This document shows positions 41,912 to 45,012 of a stretch of 45,012 nucleotides of DNA, piece by piece. How positions within the stretch are numbered: position 1 is the first letter of the stretch; every line of letters starts with the position of its first letter. Origin of the DNA: CAXTTV01 sp964247295 (GTDB lineage: Bacteria; Chloroflexota; Ktedonobacteria; Ktedonobacterales; Ktedonobacteraceae); NCBI GenBank assembly GCA_964247295.1, contig CAXTTV010000014.1:1-45012 (forward strand), written 5' to 3'. The notes beneath the pieces were generated by a model, which saw nothing but the letters and a program-made list of their open reading frames with translations, did not search any database and was not told the DNA's origin. A program made the position numbers and the translations under genes.

Positions 41912-42268
41912 ATGCCAGAGGCTTCGTTTCCCGAGAGTATTCCTCCTATTTCCTACACGCTTGAGGAGTTGAGGGCTATCGTGGTGATCCTTAACACATA
42001 CTTGCTTTTTCTCAAACGACAACCAGACATTTCCCATAGGGTGGAGATGAAAAGGCTCCTTATGGCGATCCTTGCGCGTCTGGAGGAGCAGGTTGCACGT
42101 GGCAAAGTCGCCCTTTTCCTTACTTCTGCTGATATTGAAGTAATCCTAACTGCTATGACAGGCTATATAAACCTGATAAAATTATTGTTTCCCGCAAACC
42201 ATACTCGTGACGAAGTTGTAGGTAACGTAATGTATCTGCACCTCCATCTTTTGCAGACCTTACAGTAG
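41912..42268 (+). CDS. Hypothetical 118-residue helical protein
   Basis: The ATG follows GAAGGAGAGGAGCT, a strong ribosome-binding site. The product has a proline-rich start (ESIPPISYTLEELRAIVVIL) followed by amphipathic helices (LARLEEQVARGKVALFLT, LTAMTGYINLIKLLF) and ends HLHLLQTLQ. No catalytic motif, signal peptide or clear membrane helix is seen. It is in the same operon as the 70-residue protein. Function unknown. Confidence 0.65.
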   Translation: MPEASFPESIPPISYTLEELRAIVVILNTYLLFLKRQPDISHRVEMKRLLMAILARLEEQVARGKVALFLTSADIEVILTAMTGYINLIKLLFPANHTRDEVVGNVMYLHLHLLQTLQ

Positions 42269-42349
42269 AGGGACGAAAAGTAGATTATTGGAAAAAAAGA
42301 AGAAAGCATCGTAGCAATCCTTTCATACTATAGTACCTTTTCCTGCATA

Positions 42350-42379
42350 TTGACACAAAAAACCTTCAGGCTTTATGAT
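42350..42379 (+). promoter_or_regulatory. Promoter of the globin-domain gene
   Basis: TTGACA (42350-42355), 18-bp spacer, TATGAT (42374-42379). A near-consensus sigma-70-type promoter 48 bp upstream of the ATG. Confidence 0.65.
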
Positions 42380-42427
42380 TAAAGTCACCTATCTATTCTT
42401 TGAGTAGATACACGGGTAGTACTAATT

Positions 42428-43099
42428 ATGAAAGGAGTGAAGCTCATTCAACGCACCTATCTAATCCCTGTTCGTACAGAGTATGCGCTTAGACAAACAA
42501 TCTATACCTCACCATGGGCTATCTCCTGGCAACGTATTTACCGTCAAGTGTTTTGGTTGTCCGACGGTAATCGGGATACACAAAGAATTGCGCGCCTTCT
42601 CCACAAAGGAGAACAGACTATCATTGATGTTGTGACAGAGTTAACTGTAAATGGATATGTTCAACTACTTGAAGAGAGAAAGATGGTAACTATGAATCCG
42701 CCATTACTTAAAAAGAGTTTTGAGATGATTGTTCCTTGCAAAGAGGCATTCTCACGTAGTTTCTATGAAAAATTATTTCGTGATTATCCGGCAACGAAAG
42801 CTTTATTCGCTGATACAGATATGCCACGTCAAGAATCTTCGTTGATGGCAACCCTGGCTGTTGTTGTTGCGGGCGTTGAGCGCGGTGAGAATGTGGTTCC
42901 TATACTTCGTGACCTTGGAGCAAAGCATAAAAAATATGGGGCACAGGCAGAGCACTACCCTCTGGTGGGGAGTGTACTCATTGCTACATTCCATGAATAT
43001 TTGCACGAACGCTTTACTCCTGAGATGCAATCCTCCTGGTCACAGGCCTTTGAGATTATTAGCGGTCAGATGCTTGAAGGGGCCAGGCAAGAGGTATAG
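42428..43099 (+). CDS. Winged-helix-like domain fused to a flavohaemoglobin-type globin
   Basis: 223 residues. Residues about 45-85 (SDGNRDTQRIARLLHKGEQT, then VTELTVNGYVQLLEER) resemble the small winged-helix/PqqD-like modules that begin with a DGxRT pattern. Residues about 98-220 match the globin domain of flavohaemoglobins. Y113 in FYEKLF sits at position B10, Q135 in RQESSLM at E7, the proximal histidine H167 in LGAKHKKYG at F8 and Y177 in EHYPLVG at G5. These are the haem-pocket residues expected for O2/NO chemistry. The reductase domain is absent. A role as a haem-based gas sensor is inferred. The start ATG has little upstream ribosome-binding sequence, while an AAAGGAG lies just inside the gene, so the true start may differ by a few codons. 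Confidence 0.75.
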   Translation: MKGVKLIQRTYLIPVRTEYALRQTIYTSPWAISWQRIYRQVFWLSDGNRDTQRIARLLHKGEQTIIDVVTELTVNGYVQLLEERKMVTMNPPLLKKSFEMIVPCKEAFSRSFYEKLFRDYPATKALFADTDMPRQESSLMATLAVVVAGVERGENVVPILRDLGAKHKKYGAQAEHYPLVGSVLIATFHEYLHERFTPEMQSSWSQAFEIISGQMLEGARQEV

Positions 43100-43160
43100 C
43101 CGGGGCTTTTGGATAAGCACCTACATTTTATTTCTAATGATTGTGTGTTGTATCTTTTCA

Positions 43161-43215
43161 ATAATAAGTTTTCTCTCATTTAGTTTGATAAGCTAAATGA
43201 GAGAAAACTTATTAT
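43161..43215. terminator. Long perfect hairpin, bidirectional terminator
   Basis: Arms at 43161-43183 and 43193-43215 are perfectly complementary over 23 bp (core TTTTCTCTCATTTAG with CTAAATGAGAGAAAA) with a nine-base loop. It lies between the convergent globin gene (stop 43099) and the sugar dehydrogenase (stop 43221). Confidence 0.8.
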
Positions 43216-43220
43216 GCTCT

Positions 43221-44417
43221 TTATTTCGCCCAAATGTGATATATGGAGCCACTGCTGTCATCGCTGACAAAAAGAGATCCATCAGGGGCAAAGATCAGAC
43301 CAACAGGACGGCCACTCACCTTGCCATCGCTTTGGAGCCAGCCTGTCAGGAAATCCTGAGCTGGTCCAGCTACTTTTCCATCCTTAAGAGGGACTCGAAC
43401 AACCTTATAGCCCGTGGGGGCGCTCCGGTTCCAGGAACCATGAAAGGCGACGTACAGATTATCGCGGTACGCTTCTGGAAAATTCGTAGCTTTGGGAGGG
43501 TAGAAGGCCAATCCCAGGGGAGCCGAGTGGGCTTGCATCTTTACCAACGGCTGTTGGACCCCCTGACAGGCATTCGTCCCTTTCCCAAAGTCGGGATCAA
43601 CAAGCGTGCCGGCATGGCAACGCGGCCAGCCATAATCCGCGTTATCCTGGAGGCGATAGACGGTCTCGGGTGGAATGTCGTCGCCGAGCGTATCACGGCC
43701 ATTCACATCGGCCCAGATATCGTGTGTCCAGGGATTTTCCGCGAGGCCAACCGCGTTACGCAATCCTTTTGAGAACAGGCGACCGTTCGAGCCATCCATG
43801 TTGTAGATCCAGACGGCGGCCCGGCGGGGATCGGTTTCGTTGCAGACATTGCACGAAGATCCGACCGAGACATAGATGTGTTGGTCCGGGCCAACCAGCA
43901 CCGTTCGGGTCGCATGACCGCCCTGTGGGAGATCTGTAATGATCCGCTCGATAGAACCGGCATGTAAACTGTCATCAAGCGAGATGCGCGCGATACTCGT
44001 ACTTTCCCCGACGTAGAGCGTCTTATTATAGAAGACCACGCTCGTAGGATCACTCAGACCGCTGACCACTGTCTGGGAAGGACCAGCTTGATTTGGAGAA
44101 CTACCAGATGGCAAAGCAATAATTGAGCCGGAACTGCGATCCGCCACCAGGAGTATTCCATTGGGACCGAGAGTCATGAAGCGCGGCCCATGCAGACCAC
44201 TGGCATAGACGCTCATCTGAAAACCAGCCGGTACCTTAATCCCTGGTACATTTGAAGCGCCATTTGAAGTCATTGTCGTGGGATCTGAGCCTGTTGACGA
44301 GGGCGTAACTGAGGTTGTGCCACAGCTCATCACCAGAAGGGCAAGTAGGAGGATCGAGATCCCAGTCCACCCCTGCTTATGCAGAAAAGAAATTCGGTTT
44401 ATGCTTTGCTTTTCCAT
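43221..44417 (-). CDS. PQQ-dependent sugar dehydrogenase-like lipoprotein
   Basis: 398 residues. The N-terminus (GISILLLALLVMSC) is a lipoprotein signal with C32 as the probable lipidated residue, followed by a serine/threonine-rich linker. The rest is the six-bladed propeller of soluble glucose/sorbosone dehydrogenases: GLHGPRFMTLGPNGILLVAD, GLRNAVGLAENPWTHDIWAD, DDIPPETVYRL, DYGWPRCHAGT, HSAPLGLAFYP and the C-terminal GRPVGLIFAPDGSLFVSDD. Family members oxidise aldose sugars with PQQ; no PQQ synthesis gene is in this window. A GTG at 44423 is also possible after GAGGAAAAA. A second copy of the gene lies 34 bp upstream on the same strand. Confidence 0.88.
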   Translation of the reverse strand: MEKQSINRISFLHKQGWTGISILLLALLVMSCGTTSVTPSSTGSDPTTMTSNGASNVPGIKVPAGFQMSVYASGLHGPRFMTLGPNGILLVADRSSGSIIALPSGSSPNQAGPSQTVVSGLSDPTSVVFYNKTLYVGESTSIARISLDDSLHAGSIERIITDLPQGGHATRTVLVGPDQHIYVSVGSSCNVCNETDPRRAAVWIYNMDGSNGRLFSKGLRNAVGLAENPWTHDIWADVNGRDTLGDDIPPETVYRLQDNADYGWPRCHAGTLVDPDFGKGTNACQGVQQPLVKMQAHSAPLGLAFYPPKATNFPEAYRDNLYVAFHGSWNRSAPTGYKVVRVPLKDGKVAGPAQDFLTGWLQSDGKVSGRPVGLIFAPDGSLFVSDDSSGSIYHIWAK

Positions 44418-44451
44418 GAACACTTTTTCCTCTTAAAGGCTTTTTGCCTGA

Positions 44452-45012
44452 TTACGTCGTTGACCAGATGTGGTAAATTGTACCATTACGGTCATCGCTG
44501 ACAAACATGGAGCCGTCAGAGGCAAAAGCCACTCCAACTGGTCTTCCGCTCACATCCCCATTGTCATTAAGCCAGCCCGTTAGGAAATCTTGAGCTGGCC
44601 CGGCTACGGCTCCATTCTTAAGGGGGACGCGAACAACTTTGTAGCCCGTGGGGGCGCTGCGATTCCAGGAGCCATGGAAGGCAACGTACAGATTATCACG
44701 ATACAGTCCTGGGAAATTTGTGGCCGTAGGAGGGTAGAACGCCAATCCTAGAGGAGCTGAGTGGGCCTGCATCTTTACCTGAGGTTGTTGAACGTTCTGG
44801 CAGGCGTTATCACCCTGCCCAAAGTCGGGATCAACAATGGTGCCAGCATGGCAGCGCGGCCAGCCATAATCACCCTCATTTACTAGTTTGTATATCGTCT
44901 CAGGTGGAATGTCGTCGCCGAGCATATCACGACCATTCACATCGGCCCAGATATCGCGTGTCCAGGGATTTTCCGCGAGGCCAACCGCGTTACGCAATCC
45001 TTTTGAGAACAG
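44452..45012 (-). CDS. PQQ-dependent sugar dehydrogenase-like protein, paralogue (5' end outside window)
   Basis: The C-terminal 186 residues of a paralogue of the neighbouring dehydrogenase. The frame is open to the window edge, beginning within LFSKGLRNAVGLAENPW. It keeps the same landmarks (DDIPPETIYKL, DYGWPRCHAGT, HSAPLGLAFYP, NLYVAFHGSWNRSAPTGYKV, GRPVGVAFASDGSMFVSDD) and ends YHIWSTT. It is transcribed first, with the intact copy close behind, so they form a tandem duplication and probably one operon. The duplication is not recent, because synonymous differences are frequent. Confidence 0.88.
   Translation of the reverse strand: MFSKGLRNAVGLAENPWTRDIWADVNGRDMLGDDIPPETIYKLVNEGDYGWPRCHAGTIVDPDFGQGDNACQNVQQPQVKMQAHSAPLGLAFYPPTATNFPGLYRDNLYVAFHGSWNRSAPTGYKVVRVPLKNGAVAGPAQDFLTGWLNDNGDVSGRPVGVAFASDGSMFVSDDRNGTIYHIWSTT

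Noticed and set aside
43197..43772. 191-residue plus-strand frame over the sugar dehydrogenase
   Set aside because: Shadow of the well-supported minus-strand gene.
1..45012. CRISPR arrays, tRNA or rRNA genes, intact insertion sequences
   Set aside because: No regularly spaced direct repeats, no cloverleaf-like or rRNA-like segments and no transposase gene were recognised by eye; the repeated signals are TPR-coding sequence.

Overview
The window looks like part of a soil-type, multicellular-like bacterium of the phylum Chloroflexota, class Ktedonobacteria. This is an inference from gene content, not a database match: many large XRE-NB-ARC-TPR regulators, a MalT-like LuxR regulator, an excisionase-HTH histidine kinase, F420-type and RidA-like proteins, and moderate GC. 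Two runs of N (13025-13068 and 21916-21925) show it is a draft scaffold; both fall inside genes and neither preserves the reading frame.

Region 1 (about 0.5-20.5 kb) is a tandem array of STAND ATPase regulators, all on the minus strand. Each has an N-terminal XRE helix-turn-helix, an NB-ARC ATPase and a long C-terminal TPR array. There are five essentially full-length copies (17958-20531, 15144-17681, 12402-15028, 9846-12401, 6989-9556). A sixth copy is split (2320-3312 carries HTH plus NB-ARC, 503-1804 carries TPR), and a decayed fragment of another copy lies at about 17841-17957. Embedded on the opposite strand between the split copy and the full copies is a two-gene operon (3812-6934): a small membrane-anchored protein and a C39-peptidase ABC exporter of the kind that cleaves and secretes double-glycine-type peptides. 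XRE plus TPR receptors next to a peptide-processing exporter suggest a peptide-signalling locus. This is the most attractive hypothesis in the window, but no precursor peptide was identified.

Region 2 (21-29 kb) holds mostly minus-strand accessory metabolism and regulation: a PhzF-like isomerase (interrupted by an assembly gap), a cyclic-nucleotide-binding/DUF1003 membrane protein, a dead alpha/beta hydrolase, a CPBP-type intramembrane protease, a MalT-like LuxR regulator and a cytochrome P450. A secreted DUF5648-like protein follows on the plus strand.

Region 3 (30-36 kb) contains a TetR regulator with a GT1 glycosyltransferase, then a cluster of small enzymes: a deazaflavin-dependent nitroreductase, a hotdog thioesterase, an alpha/beta hydrolase and a RidA-like protein. 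The small-enzyme cluster is bracketed by inverted copies of a 32-bp repeat, and a 3'-truncated aspartyl-tRNA synthetase lies just outside one copy.

Region 4 (36.4-45 kb) contains a sensor kinase with its own DNA-binding domain, translationally coupled to a receiver-only response regulator, and then an XRE-TPR regulator. It continues with two small unknown proteins and a two-domain protein joining a winged-helix-like domain to a flavohaemoglobin-type globin. It ends with a tandem pair of PQQ-type sugar dehydrogenases, the second cut by the window edge. Strong hairpins separate most convergent gene pairs.
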